Assembly (NCBI GenBank): GCA_945875875.1
Contig: CAMCMI010000003.1
Coordinates: 1-33,231, forward strand
Source: Rhizobium sp. Q54
GTDB lineage: Bacteria; Pseudomonadota; Alphaproteobacteria; Rhizobiales; Beijerinckiaceae
Direction of reading: 5' to 3'
DNA length: 33,231 nt
The translations under genes were made by a program, and so were the position numbers. Shown one piece after another: positions 24,581-33,231 of the stretch (its first letter is position 1; each line of letters opens with the position of its first letter). Under the pieces are notes generated by a model. The model was not told where the DNA came from. It was given only the letters and a program-made list of their open reading frames with translations, and searched no databases.

Positions 24581-25372
24581 ATGCGCGCCTTTGATCCTGA
24601 TTCACGACTGGTCTGCGATGTGGTCGCCTCGCCCCACCATGGCGCGCGGATCGGCTGCACCGCGCCCGACGCCATCGTGCTGCATTACACCGGCTTGCCC
24701 GGCGGCGAGCGGGACGAGGCATGGCGCCGCGATCCGGGCGGCGAGGCGCTGAAATGGCTCTGCGATCCGCGCTCGCAGGTCTCCGCTCATTACCTCATTG
24801 AAGAAGACGGCCGCATCATCCAGCTCGTGCCCGAAGCGCGCCGCGCCTGGCATGCGGGCCTGTCATCATGGCGCGGCGCGACCGACGTCAATTCGCTGTC
24901 CATCGGCGTCGAGATCGTCAACCCCGGCCATACCGCAGGCCTGCCGCATTTTCCCGGACGGCAGATCGACGGGGTGATCGCGCTTTGCCGCGATCTCATA
25001 ACTCGCCACAATATTGCGCCCGTGCGCGTGCTCGCCCATTCCGATGTCTCGCCCGGTCGCAAGGTCGATCCCGGCGAGCGCTTTCCATGGGCTGAGCTGG
25101 CGCTCTCGGGCGTTGGCCATTGGGTCGAGCCGGCGCCGCTGGAGGACGATTCCCCGCTCGTCTTTGGCGAAGAAGGCCAGCCCGTGCGCGCCTTGCAGGC
25201 GATGCTGGCGCTCTATGGCTACGGCCTGCCGCTGACCGGCGTCTACGACAAGACAACCCGCGATGTCGTGGCCGCCTTCCAGCGCCATTTCCGCCAGCAA
25301 CGCGTCGATGGCGCCGCCGACGTCTCGACGGTCAAGACGCTGCATGAGGTGTTGATGGGGATGCGAGACTAG
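24581..25372 (+). CDS. N-acetylmuramoyl-L-alanine amidase with peptidoglycan-binding domain (AmiD type)
   Basis: This 263-residue enzyme cuts the amide bond between muramic acid and the peptide. The zinc amidase_2 domain (about 1-180) shows IVLHYTG (H35), SAHYLIEEDGRIIQLV, RAWHAG, SIGVEIVNPG, and VLAHSDVSPGRKVDPG with the last His and Lys/Asp. The C-terminal domain (about 195-260) is PG_binding_1 type (GEEGQPVRALQAMLALYGYGLPLTGVYDKTTRDVVAAFQRHF). There is no signal peptide, so it is cytosolic or has an unusual export route; family members in alphaproteobacteria often look like this and recycle wall pieces. Confidence 0.9.
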   Translation: MRAFDPDSRLVCDVVASPHHGARIGCTAPDAIVLHYTGLPGGERDEAWRRDPGGEALKWLCDPRSQVSAHYLIEEDGRIIQLVPEARRAWHAGLSSWRGATDVNSLSIGVEIVNPGHTAGLPHFPGRQIDGVIALCRDLITRHNIAPVRVLAHSDVSPGRKVDPGERFPWAELALSGVGHWVEPAPLEDDSPLVFGEEGQPVRALQAMLALYGYGLPLTGVYDKTTRDVVAAFQRHFRQQRVDGAADVSTVKTLHEVLMGMRD

Positions 25373-25410
25373 GCTTTAGGGCGCACACGATTAGCAGCGG
25401 CGCCTCTGCT

Positions 25411-25436
25411 TCCTTCTCCCCTTGCGGGCAAAGGTG
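25411..25436 (+). repeat. degenerate copy of a Rhizobiales intergenic palindrome
   Basis: TCCTTCTCCCCTTGCGGGCAAAGGTG resembles the hairpin after metH (CCTTCTCCCGC-AG-GCGGGAGAAGG) with a broken right arm. It lies between the amidase and the methionine operon. Confidence 0.4.
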
Positions 25437-25520
25437 TCATTCGCGCTCGCAAGCGGCGGATGAGGATTTGCCTTCACTCCTTACTGCCCACTTCCCTCCT
25501 TGCAAAATTCTGCGGCTCGT

Positions 25521-25536
25521 ATAAACATATCTTTAT
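25521..25536 (+). promoter_or_regulatory. candidate operator of the ArsR-methyltransferase regulator
   Basis: ATAAA-CATATC-TTTAT is an inverted repeat ending on the start codon of the regulator at 25535. AT-rich palindromes of this sort are expected for SahR/SamR-type regulators of the methionine cycle. Binding here would block the whole operon, giving self-repression. Confidence 0.5.
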
Positions 25537-26551
25537 GTCGAACTTACCCCGCCGCCATACCGAGATCGCCTCCTTCGATGCTGTGCTGAACGCGCTTGAG
25601 GCAGCGGGGGAAACCACGCGGCTGCGGTTGCTGGCTCTGCTGGCGGAGGCGGAGATTACGGTTTCCGAACTGGTGGCCATTTTGGGCCAATCCCAGCCGC
25701 GCGTTTCGAGGCATCTGAAATTGCTGGTCGAAGCGGGTCTGATCGAGCGCCATCGCGAGGGCGCCTGGGCGTTTTTCAACCTTGCCCCCAATGGTGCGCC
25801 CGCCGCTCTCGCCCAACAGATTTTGAGCCGGATCGACGCCGCCGACCCGGTGTTGACAGCCGACAGGTTGCGGCTAACCGAAATCCGTCAGGCCCGGGCG
25901 CAACAGGCCGCCCGCTATTTCGCCGAACAAGCTGCCGATTGGGATCGCATCCGCTCGCTGCACGTTCCCGAGGCGGACGTTGAGGCCGCGATTGGTAAAA
26001 TCGTGGGCGATGGCCCACTTTTTGCCGCGCTTGACGTGGGAACTGGCACCGGGCGCATGCTGCAATTGCTCTCCCCCCATGCCGAGCGCGTCGTCGGCGT
26101 CGATCTCAGCCCCGCCATGCTCGCGGTGGCGCGGGCGGGCGTTGAGCGCGCCAATCTGCGTAATGTCCAGCTGCGTCAAGGCGACATGTACGCCCTGCCC
26201 GTCGAGCGTGACGCCTACGACCTCGTGCTGGTGCATCAGGTTTTGCACTATCTCGACGATCCGGTGCGGGCGCTGAAAGAGGCGGCCCGCGCCATGCGCC
26301 CCGGCGGGCGGCTTGTTGTGGTGGATTTTGCGCCCCATGCGCTGGAATTCCTGCGCGAGAGCCATGCCCATCGCCGGCTTGGCTTTGAGCGGGCGGAGAT
26401 CGAGGAAATCCTGCTCGAACTTGGCCTTGATATTCTGCCCGGCCGCGACCTGAAAGCGGGCCGCGCCGACAAGCTCACCGTTTCCATATGGGTCGCCCGC
26501 GATCCGCGCGTAGTCTCTGACTTTCTGCCCAATTCATTGGAGCTTGCCTGA
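25535..26551 (+). CDS. ArsR-family regulator fused to a SAM-dependent methyltransferase domain (SamR-like)
   Basis: This 338-residue protein has a winged-helix domain at about 18-90 (ETTRLRLLALLAEAEITVSELVAILGQSQPRVSRHLKLLVEAGLIERHREGAW). A class I methyltransferase fold follows at about 125-300: LDVGTGTGRMLQLLSPHAERVVGVDLSPAML (SAM loop), LRQGDMYALPVERDAYDLVLVHQVLHYLDDP. The methyltransferase domain probably senses SAM or SAH. It lies in front of metF and metH with a one-base overlap, and such regulators of methionine metabolism are known from comparative genomics of alphaproteobacteria. The start at 25535 has no ribosome site; a leaderless-like start or the upstream ATG at 25460 remain options. 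Confidence 0.82.
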   Translation: MSNLPRRHTEIASFDAVLNALEAAGETTRLRLLALLAEAEITVSELVAILGQSQPRVSRHLKLLVEAGLIERHREGAWAFFNLAPNGAPAALAQQILSRIDAADPVLTADRLRLTEIRQARAQQAARYFAEQAADWDRIRSLHVPEADVEAAIGKIVGDGPLFAALDVGTGTGRMLQLLSPHAERVVGVDLSPAMLAVARAGVERANLRNVQLRQGDMYALPVERDAYDLVLVHQVLHYLDDPVRALKEAARAMRPGGRLVVVDFAPHALEFLRESHAHRRLGFERAEIEEILLELGLDILPGRDLKAGRADKLTVSIWVARDPRVVSDFLPNSLELA

Positions 26552-27453
26552 TGCTTGACGCCCTCCGCCCCAGCCGCGCCGGCGCGCCGCCGATCAACGT
26601 GTCGTTTGAATTCTTCCCGCCCAAAAACGAGGAGATGGAGACGGCGCTCTGGGGCTCAATCGAGCGTCTTGCGCCGTTGAACCCGAGTTTTGTCTCCGTC
26701 ACCTATGGCGCCGGCGGCAGCACCCGCCAGCGCACGCATGCAACGCTCGCGCGCCTGATGAATGAGACCAGCCTGAAGCCCGCCGCGCATCTGACTTGCG
26801 TCGGCGCAAGCCGGGCCGAGATCGACGAGGTCGTGACCGGCTATCAGGGCATCGGCGTGCGTCATATTGTGGCCTTGCGCGGCGATCCGCCGGGCGGCAT
26901 CGGCACGGCGTTCGCAGCCCATCCCGAGGGTTACGCGACCTCCACCGATCTGGTGGCTGGCGTGCGCAAGATCGGCGATTTCGAGGTCAGCGTTTCGGCC
27001 TATCCCGAAAAGCATCCAGAAAGCGCGACCTTCGATCAGGACATCGACGTTCTGAAGGCGAAGATCGACGCGGGCGCCACGCGCGCGATCACGCAATTCT
27101 TTTTCGAAAACGACATGTACCTGCGCTATCTCGACCGCGTGCGCGCCAAGGGGATTAACATCCCGATCCTGCCCGGCCTGGTGCCGGTGCAGAACTTCCG
27201 CCAGACCGCCTCGTTCGCGCAAAAGACCGGCGCCAGCGTGCCCGCATGGCTGGCCTCGCGCTTTGAGGGACTTGAGGAAGACGCCGCCACGCGCCGTCTT
27301 GTCGCCGCAGCGGTTGCCGCCGAACAGGCGCTCGATCTGATGGATCGCGGCGTGCAGGACTTCCACTTCTACACCATGAACAAGGCTGATCTCGTGTTTG
27401 CGATCTGCCACATGCTGGGCCTGCGCCCGCAGCCCGCACAGAAGGCCGCCTGA
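26551..27453 (+). CDS. metF: 5,10-methylenetetrahydrofolate reductase
   Basis: MetF makes 5-methyl-THF, the methyl donor for MetH. The 300-residue TIM-barrel flavoprotein has [15 protein letters not shown] with the catalytic Glu region, [60 protein letters not shown]-like segment [21 protein letters not shown] and [10 protein letters not shown]. The start codon overlaps the regulator stop (TGATG), so translation is coupled. It lies one base ahead of metH. Confidence 0.96.
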   Translation: MLDALRPSRAGAPPINVSFEFFPPKNEEMETALWGSIERLAPLNPSFVSVTYGAGGSTRQRTHATLARLMNETSLKPAAHLTCVGASRAEIDEVVTGYQGIGVRHIVALRGDPPGGIGTAFAAHPEGYATSTDLVAGVRKIGDFEVSVSAYPEKHPESATFDQDIDVLKAKIDAGATRAITQFFFENDMYLRYLDRVRAKGINIPILPGLVPVQNFRQTASFAQKTGASVPAWLASRFEGLEEDAATRRLVAAAVAAEQALDLMDRGVQDFHFYTMNKADLVFAICHMLGLRPQPAQKAA

Positions 27454-27454
27454 C

Positions 27455-30400
27455 ATGCAGCGCACCGCACAGGAAACCCGCGCCGCCCTTCGCGCCGCCG
27501 CCAAAGAACGCATCCTCGTTCTCGACGGCGCCATGGGCACGATGATTCAGGATTTGAAGCTCAGCGAGGCTGATTTTCGCGGGGAGATCTTCAAGGATCA
27601 CGCCCACGACCAGAAGGGCAATAACGACATTCTGATCCTGTCGCAGCCTGACGCCATTCGCGACATTCATCTGGCGTATTTTCTGGCCGGCGCCGATATT
27701 TGCGAAACCAACACGTTCTCCTCCACCTCGATTGCGCAGGCCGATTACGGCTGCGAATCTTATGTCCACGCGCTCAATCGCGACGGCGCAAGGCTTGCGC
27801 GGCAGGCTGGCGACATGGCGCAGGCTAAAGACGGCAGGCGCCGCTTTGTGGCTGGCGCGCTTGGCCCCACCAATCGCACCGCGTCCATCTCGCCCGACGT
27901 GTCGGACCCCGGCTATCGCGCCGTCACGTTCGATGAATTGCGCGAGGCCTATCGCGAGGCCGTTGTTGCGCTGATCGAGGGTGGCGCGGACCTGTTGTTG
28001 ATCGAGACGATCTTCGACACGCTGAACGCGAAGGCAGCTTACGCTGGCGCGCATGACGCATTCAGCGAGACGGGCGTTGAATTGCCCGTGATGTTGTCGG
28101 GCACGATCACGGACCTTTCAGGCCGCACGCTGTCTGGCCAGACGCCGGAAGCGTTCTGGAATTCGCTGTCGCATATCAAGCCTGTCGCCGTAGGCCTGAA
28201 TTGCGCGCTTGGCGCGCGCGAAATGCGCGCCCATATCGCAGAGCTGTCGCGCATCGCCGACACGCTGGTGTGCGCCTATCCCAACGCCGGTCTGCCCAAT
28301 GAATTTGGCCTCTACGACGAGAGCCCCGAATATATGGCAAGCCTGATGGGCGAGTTTGCGGATGCGGGCATCGTCAACATCATCGGCGGCTGCTGCGGCA
28401 CAACGCCAGATCACATTCGCGCCATCGCCGAGCGTATAAAAGACGCAAAGCCGCGCGTTATTCCAACGATTGCGCCGCTGCTGCGCCTGTCTGGCCTTGA
28501 GCCGTTTACGCTCACGCCCGACATTCGCTTCGTCAACGTCGGCGAGCGCACAAACGTGACGGGCTCAGCGCGTTTTCGCAAGCTCATCAAGAACGGCGAA
28601 TTCTCGGCGGCGCTCGACGTGGCGCGCGAACAAGTCATCAACGGCGCGCAAATCATCGACGTCAACATGGACGAAGGCCTGCTTGAATCCAAGCAGGCGA
28701 TGGTGACGTTCCTCAACCTCATCGCCTCCGAGCCCGACATCGCGCGGGTGCCGGTGATGGTGGATTCCTCCAAGTTCGACATTATCGAGGCTGGCCTGAA
28801 GTGCATTCAGGGCAAAGCCATCGTCAATTCGATTTCGATGAAGGAAGGCGAGGACAAGTTTCTCGAACAGGCGCGCATTGTGGCGAGCTACGGCGCCGCC
28901 GTCGTCGTGATGGCGTTTGACGAAGAGGGACAGGCAGATTCGTTCGAGCGCAAGGTCGCGATCTGCGAGCGCGCCTACAGGCTACTCGTTGATGAAATCA
29001 ACTTCCCCCCGCAAGATATTATTTTTGATCCGAACGTGTTTGCGGTCGCCACCGGCATCGAGGAGCACGATGGCTACGGCGTCGCGTTCATTGACGCCAC
29101 GCGTGAAATCCGCAAGCGCTGTCCGCACGCCCATATCTCGGGCGGCGTATCGAACCTGTCGTTCTCGTTCCGCGGCAACGACCATGTGCGCGAGGCGATG
29201 CATTCGGTGTTCCTGTTCCACGCCATTCAGGCGGGCATGGACATGGGCATCGTCAACGCCGGTCAATTGCAGATTTATGAAACCGTTGACGCCGAATTGC
29301 GCGAAGCCTGCGAAGACGTGGTGCTGAACCGGCGCAGCGATTCAACCGAACGCCTGCTGGCTCTGGCCGACCGCTTCAAGGGCGCGACGCAACAGGCCAA
29401 AGGCGCGGACCTTGCCTGGCGCGAGCAGCCCATCGACAAGCGGCTTGAACATGCGCTCGTCAACGGCATCACTGACTTTGTGGAAGTGGACGTGGAAGAA
29501 GCGCGCCTTGCCGCCAGCCGCCCGCTCGACGTGATCGAAGGTCCGCTGATGGCGGGCATGAACGTCGTCGGAGATTTGTTCGGATCGGGCAAGATGTTCC
29601 TGCCGCAGGTGGTGAAATCTGCCCGCGTCATGAAGCAGGCGGTCGCCTTCCTCATGCCCTATATGGAGCAGGACGCCAGCGGCGTCGCCGCCAAGGCCGG
29701 CAAGGTTTTGATGGCGACCGTGAAGGGCGACGTGCACGACATCGGCAAGAACATTGTCGGCGTCGTGCTCCAGTGCAACAATTACGAAGTGATTGACCTT
29801 GGCGTGATGACGCCCGCCGCGAAAATTCTCGACATTGCCCGCAAGGAAAACGTCGACATCATCGGCCTGTCCGGCCTCATCACGCCCTCGCTTGACGAGA
29901 TGTGCTATGTGGCGGCCGAGATGGAGCGCGAGGGTTTCCACATCCCGCTGCTGATTGGCGGCGCCACCACAAGCCGCGTGCATACTGCCGTGAAGATTCA
30001 CCCCAATTACAAGCTTGGACAAGCGGTCTATGTGACCGACGCCAGCCGCGCAGTTGGCGTTGTCTCCGCGCTGTTATCGCCAGCTACGCGCGATAATTAT
30101 GTTGAGACCATCCGCGCCGAATATCGCCGCGTGGCCGATGCCCATGCGCGCTCCGAACTCGACAAGCAGCGCGTGCCGATTGAGCGCGCGCGCGCCAATG
30201 CGTTGAAGCTCGATTGGGATTCGTTCACGGCTACCAAGCCGACATTCACCGGCGAGCGCACGTTCGCGACCTATGACGTCGCCGAGCTTGTACCCTATAT
30301 CGACTGGACGCCATTCTTCCAGACGTGGGATTTGAAGGGCCGCTATCCTGCATTGTTGCAAGACGAGCATCAGGGGCCGGTGGCGCGCCAATTGTTCGAC

Positions 30401-31177
30401 GATGCACAAGCCATGCTGGCGCGCGCGATCACCGAACGCTGGTTCGATCCCAAGGCCGTGATCGGCTTCTGGCCTGCGAACGCGGTTGGCGACGACATTG
30501 AGCTTTATAAAGGCGAATCGCGCACCGAAACGCTGGCGACCTTGCACACGCTACGCCAGCAATTGGCGCGGCGCGACGGGCGCGCACATATCGCGATGTC
30601 GGATTTCATCGCGCCCAAGACCAGCGGCAAAGCCGATTATATCGGCGCGTTTGTGGTGACGGCGGGCGCCAATGAGGAGCGCATCGCTGATCGCTTTGCG
30701 CGCGCCAACGACGATTATTCCTCCATCATGGTCAAAGCGCTGGCCGACCGCATTGCAGAAGCCTTCGCCGAGCGCATGCACATGCGCGTGCGCCGCGAAT
30801 TCTGGGCCTATGCCGCAGACGAGACGCTGTCGATTGAAGACATCATCGCCGAGAAATATCGCGGCGTGCGCCCCGCCCCCGGCTATCCCGCGCAGCCCGA
30901 CCATACCGAGAAGGCGACATTGTTCGACCTGTTGAAAGCCGAGCGCCGCGCTGGCGTGAAGCTCACGGAGAGCTTTGCGATGTGGCCCGGCTCGTCCGTG
31001 TCCGGCCTCTATCTCGCCCACCCCGAAGCGCATTATTTCGGCGTGGCGAAAGTTGAGCGCGATCAGGTTGAGGATTACGCGCGCCGCAAAGGCATGGGCA
31101 TTACGCAAGCAGAGCGCTGGCTTGCGCCTGTGCTGAATTATGATCCGACGTCTTATGGGAGAGAGGCGGCGGAATAG
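27455..31177 (+). CDS. metH: cobalamin-dependent methionine synthase
   Basis: MetH moves the methyl group from methyl-THF to homocysteine through cobalamin. The 1240-residue protein has all four modules: homocysteine barrel (about 10-330; zinc ligands in GLNCALGA and [11 protein letters not shown]), pterin barrel (about 360-620; [13 protein letters not shown]), B12 domain (about 650-890; [15 protein letters not shown] with the cobalt-binding His, [14 protein letters not shown]) and reactivation domain (about 920-1235; RAEYRR...[20 protein letters not shown]). ATG at 27455 is one base after the metF stop; the track start inside metF is not used. No B12 riboswitch precedes it, so control is through the operon promoter. 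Confidence 0.97.
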   Translation: MQRTAQETRAALRAAAKERILVLDGAMGTMIQDLKLSEADFRGEIFKDHAHDQKGNNDILILSQPDAIRDIHLAYFLAGADICETNTFSSTSIAQADYGCESYVHALNRDGARLARQAGDMAQAKDGRRRFVAGALGPTNRTASISPDVSDPGYRAVTFDELREAYREAVVALIEGGADLLLIETIFDTLNAKAAYAGAHDAFSETGVELPVMLSGTITDLSGRTLSGQTPEAFWNSLSHIKPVAVGLNCALGAREMRAHIAELSRIADTLVCAYPNAGLPNEFGLYDESPEYMASLMGEFADAGIVNIIGGCCGTTPDHIRAIAERIKDAKPRVIPTIAPLLRLSGLEPFTLTPDIRFVNVGERTNVTGSARFRKLIKNGEFSAALDVAREQVINGAQIIDVNMDEGLLESKQAMVTFLNLIASEPDIARVPVMVDSSKFDIIEAGLKCIQGKAIVNSISMKEGEDKFLEQARIVASYGAAVVVMAFDEEGQADSFERKVAICERAYRLLVDEINFPPQDIIFDPNVFAVATGIEEHDGYGVAFIDATREIRKRCPHAHISGGVSNLSFSFRGNDHVREAMHSVFLFHAIQAGMDMGIVNAGQLQIYETVDAELREACEDVVLNRRSDSTERLLALADRFKGATQQAKGADLAWREQPIDKRLEHALVNGITDFVEVDVEEARLAASRPLDVIEGPLMAGMNVVGDLFGSGKMFLPQVVKSARVMKQAVAFLMPYMEQDASGVAAKAGKVLMATVKGDVHDIGKNIVGVVLQCNNYEVIDLGVMTPAAKILDIARKENVDIIGLSGLITPSLDEMCYVAAEMEREGFHIPLLIGGATTSRVHTAVKIHPNYKLGQAVYVTDASRAVGVVSALLSPATRDNYVETIRAEYRRVADAHARSELDKQRVPIERARANALKLDWDSFTATKPTFTGERTFATYDVAELVPYIDWTPFFQTWDLKGRYPALLQDEHQGPVARQLFDDAQAMLARAITERWFDPKAVIGFWPANAVGDDIELYKGESRTETLATLHTLRQQLARRDGRAHIAMSDFIAPKTSGKADYIGAFVVTAGANEERIADRFARANDDYSSIMVKALADRIAEAFAERMHMRVRREFWAYAADETLSIEDIIAEKYRGVRPAPGYPAQPDHTEKATLFDLLKAERRAGVKLTESFAMWPGSSVSGLYLAHPEAHYFGVAKVERDQVEDYARRKGMGITQAERWLAPVLNYDPTSYGREAAE

Positions 31178-31190
31178 CATTGGGCGCTCC

Positions 31191-31224
31191 GCCTTTCCTT
31201 CTCCCGCAGGCGGGAGAAGGCGGC
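31191..31224. terminator. strong hairpin between metH and the convergent response-regulator gene
   Basis: CCTTCTCCCGC and GCGGGAGAAGG pair with an AG loop, and GCC/GGC extends the stem. It matches a dispersed Rhizobiales palindrome and can end transcription from both sides. Confidence 0.7.
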
Positions 31225-31244
31225 GTGTTCGTCACTGCCCGAAA

Positions 31245-31859
31245 TTAAGCCGTCACCCGCCCCAGCTTTACGGCCAGCCGCACGATTGACGCCACAGAAT
31301 CGAGCTGGAGTTTTTCCATCAACTGGGCGCGATAGCTCTCGACCGTGCGGGCGCTGATGCCAAGCTGGGTTGCGATGGTCTGGCTGGTCATGCCCTCGGC
31401 CACCAGATCGAACACCTCCACCTCGCGCGGGGTCAGACGCTCAAAGCGGGTTTCAGCCTCGCGGTTGGCCTGCCTGCCTGCCTGCCGCTCGAAGCGCGAG
31501 GCGAGGCTGCGGTTGATGGCGGCCACAAGACGCACGTCGTCCACCGGCTTTTCGATGAAGTCCTGCGCGCCCGCCTTCAGGCCCGCGACCGCCATTGGCA
31601 CGTCGGCATGTCCCGAGATCAGCACCACTGGCGCGTCGATGCCCCGCTGGGCGAGTTCGCGCACGAGCGCTATGCCGTCGGTGCCGGGCATGCGCACGTC
31701 GGCGATCACGCATCCAACGTCTGCGGCGCCGGGCGAGGCCAGAAACGCATCGCCCGATTCATGCAACTCCACCTGATAGCCATAGACGCCGAGCATATCG
31801 CCCAGCGCCGAGCGCACGGCTTCCTGATCGTCCACGACCGCAATTTTAGGATGGCTCAC
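31245..31859 (-). CDS. FixJ/LuxR-family response regulator
   Basis: This 204-residue regulator has a receiver domain (about 5-118; phosphoacceptor D54 in CVIADVRMPGTDG, acidic DD near 10-11, conserved K in FIEKPVDD). A LuxR helix-turn-helix follows at about 140-200 (LTPREVEVFDLVAEGMTSQTIATQLGISARTVESYRAQLMEKL). The start is GTG, overlapping the kinase stop by 14 nt. Targets are unknown; FixJ-like only by family, not by proven role in oxygen control. Confidence 0.92.
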   Translation of the reverse strand: MSHPKIAVVDDQEAVRSALGDMLGVYGYQVELHESGDAFLASPGAADVGCVIADVRMPGTDGIALVRELAQRGIDAPVVLISGHADVPMAVAGLKAGAQDFIEKPVDDVRLVAAINRSLASRFERQAGRQANREAETRFERLTPREVEVFDLVAEGMTSQTIATQLGISARTVESYRAQLMEKLQLDSVASIVRLAVKLGRVTA

Positions 31860-33231
31860 TGACGTCCCCTTCTCGCAGACCCGGCGCCGCCGGGATGACG
31901 AACCGAAATTCTGTGGCGCCCGGCTCTCCGCTTTCGAGCCAGATGCGTCCCTGATGAGCTTCCACTATACTCGCGCTGATTGCCAGTCCCAGTCCAAGCC
32001 CGTCTTTTTTTGTGGTCGCCAGCGCCTCGAACATGCGGGCGGCAAATTCTGGATCGACGCCGGGTCCGTTGTCGCGCACGACAAACTCAATCTGCGAGCC
32101 ATTGGGCGCCATGCGCGCGAGCACAGCGACGGCGCCATTGGCGATTTTTGCGCTGCTCAGGGCAGCGATGGAATTGTCCATCAGGTTCATCAGCACTTGC
32201 TGAATCTGGATGCGGTCGCAATAGCAGGCGGGCAGGCGCGGCTGAACGTCGCTGGCGATACGCACGCGCTTTTCCACAGCCAGCGGGCGCATCAGCGTCA
32301 GCGAATCGGTCACGATGGTCGCAGGCTGCGTGGGTGCGCGACCAGGATCTCCGCGACGCAGAAACTCGCGCGTGCTGCGCAAGATCGCGGCGGCGTGGTC
32401 GATCTGTTCAACGCTGCGGTTGACGTAATCACGCACGCGGGAAATGTCGGCCTCCGGCACCTCGGCCAGTTTCTGCGCCGTGCGGGCATAGGCGCGCGCC
32501 GCCGTCATCGGCTGGTTGATCTCGTGCGAGAGCGCGGAGGCGAGCCCGGTGACGAGCTGGAAACGGTCGGCGCGGGCGGCCTCCGATTCTTTCTCTTTCA
32601 ACAGCGCGCGGGCGTTGCGGGCGGAACGGCTGGCGGCGTCGCGCTCGCTCGACACCGCGCCCGCCAGCAGGCCGGCGGCCGTGAGCACGGCCATCAAGGT
32701 CTGGAAGCTTGTGAAGGCGCTGGCGTCATAGCCAAACAGATCGAGCCCGGCCAGCAGCGCCAATTGCGTGGCCGCCAGCGCGATGCAGGCGCCGTCCAGC
32801 CCGTTGCGAAGGGCCGCGAATACAATGGGCAGGAACAGGAACGAGAACGCCTGATAGGCGCTCTGCTCGCCCTGGCTCAGCATGAACAGGACGGAGGCGG
32901 CGGCCGCCAAAGCGGCGGCTGAAACGCCCGCGACAAACGATGAATCGGTCATTTGCGCCCGCACACGCGCGCGCGACGAGCGCAGCACCAGCGGCGTGAC
33001 CACGGCGATGCCAATGAGATCGCCCACCAGCATCGGCCACCAGTCCAGCGCCGCCTGCGCAACGCCCAACGCCCCGGCGCCGAGCAGAAATACGATGAGG
33101 CACAGGCCCACGATCAGTGCGCCGCCAATCGCCGCGCTTAGCAGCAGCGCCACGTCGCGCACCCGCTCCAGCCTTGAATCGAGATTGAGCGCGCGCGCAA
33201 ACTCGGCCACCGCCACATAGCCCAGCGTGAT
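31846..33231 (-). CDS. MASE1-domain sensor histidine kinase (partial)
   Basis: The frame stays open to the window edge, so the true start is to the right; the track start at 33216 is an internal GTG. The visible N-terminal part has MASE1-type membrane helices (WWPMLVGDLIGIAVVTPLVL, then several hydrophobic segments). A short coiled region (RSARNARALLKEKESEAARADRFQ) leads to the His box ASALSHEINQPMTAARAYARTAQ. The ATPase domain has LMNLMDNSIAAL (N box), VRDNGPGVDPEFAARMFEALATTKKDGLGLGLAIS (G boxes). It is FixL/DctB-like in the kinase core, but there is no PAS heme domain. Its signal is unknown. Confidence 0.92.
   Translation of the reverse strand: MTLGYVAVAEFARALNLDSRLERVRDVALLLSAAIGGALIVGLCLIVFLLGAGALGVAQAALDWWPMLVGDLIGIAVVTPLVLRSSRARVRAQMTDSSFVAGVSAAALAAAASVLFMLSQGEQSAYQAFSFLFLPIVFAALRNGLDGACIALAATQLALLAGLDLFGYDASAFTSFQTLMAVLTAAGLLAGAVSSERDAASRSARNARALLKEKESEAARADRFQLVTGLASALSHEINQPMTAARAYARTAQKLAEVPEADISRVRDYVNRSVEQIDHAAAILRSTREFLRRGDPGRAPTQPATIVTDSLTLMRPLAVEKRVRIASDVQPRLPACYCDRIQIQQVLMNLMDNSIAALSSAKIANGAVAVLARMAPNGSQIEFVVRDNGPGVDPEFAARMFEALATTKKDGLGLGLAISASIVEAHQGRIWLESGEPGATEFRFVIPAAPGLREGDVSEPS

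Noticed and set aside
25373-25534. SAM or cobalamin riboswitch before the methionine operon
   Set aside because: The leader is short and lacks the conserved cores of either class; a palindromic operator explains control better.

Overview
The window looks like chromosomal DNA of an alphaproteobacterium, most likely Hyphomicrobiales (Rhizobiales) near the Bradyrhizobium/Beijerinckiaceae/Methylobacterium side. The basis is a rhizobial-type porin, a dnaG-rpoD pair with a long alphaproteobacterial sigma-70, an ArsR-methyltransferase regulator in front of metF-metH, a FixL/FixJ-like pair, and high GC in the housekeeping parts. The genus is an inference. No database search was possible.

Layout. (1) 24-3083, minus strand: a three-gene operon for an exported molybdenum hydroxylase (2Fe-2S subunit, Mo-binding subunit with a twin-arginine leader, and a small cytochrome c). 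(2) 3334-3855, minus: a small lipoprotein of unknown function. (3) 3971-13206: a phosphorus-acquisition cluster. phnM reads left; to the right are phnD-phnC-phnE, a porin, then a second transporter in the order ATPase, binding protein, permease, permease, which is the order of rhizobial phoCDET. Candidate Pho boxes lie in front of phnM, the second transporter and the next pair. (4) 13377-15010: a translationally coupled pair, a PEMT-like membrane methyltransferase and a predicted 2-oxoglutarate/Fe(II) oxygenase with a C-terminal membrane anchor, behind the best Pho-box-like promoter in the window. This is the strongest candidate for an undescribed function. (5) 15094-16381: a 1.3-kb insertion at the 3' end of a CAU-anticodon tRNA gene, bounded by an exact 17-bp copy of the tRNA end and carrying one gene, an HsdR-N-like nuclease, with no integrase. 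On the other side of the tRNA is a C-terminal scrap of a type ISP restriction-modification enzyme. (6) 16919-24506: a hypothetical protein, a glutathione S-transferase, rpoD, dnaG (zinc ligands lost), an OpgC-like membrane protein whose end overlaps the RNase P RNA gene, rnpB, and a glycine-zipper lipoprotein. (7) 24581-33231: a peptidoglycan amidase, the regulator-metF-metH operon, and a response regulator with its MASE1 histidine kinase, which runs off the right edge.

How the parts work together. Regions 3 and 4 read as a phosphate-starvation response: an outer-membrane pore, two periplasmic binding-protein systems for phosphate or phosphonate esters, one C-P lyase pathway enzyme (the lyase core is not here), and a membrane-located methylation/oxidation pair whose substrate is unknown. 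Regions 6 and 7 are mostly housekeeping: replication priming, primary sigma factor, tRNA processing and methionine synthesis. By eye the phosphorus cluster and the nuclease gene are less GC-rich than the flanking rpoD and met regions, which fits acquisition by transfer; this was not computed.
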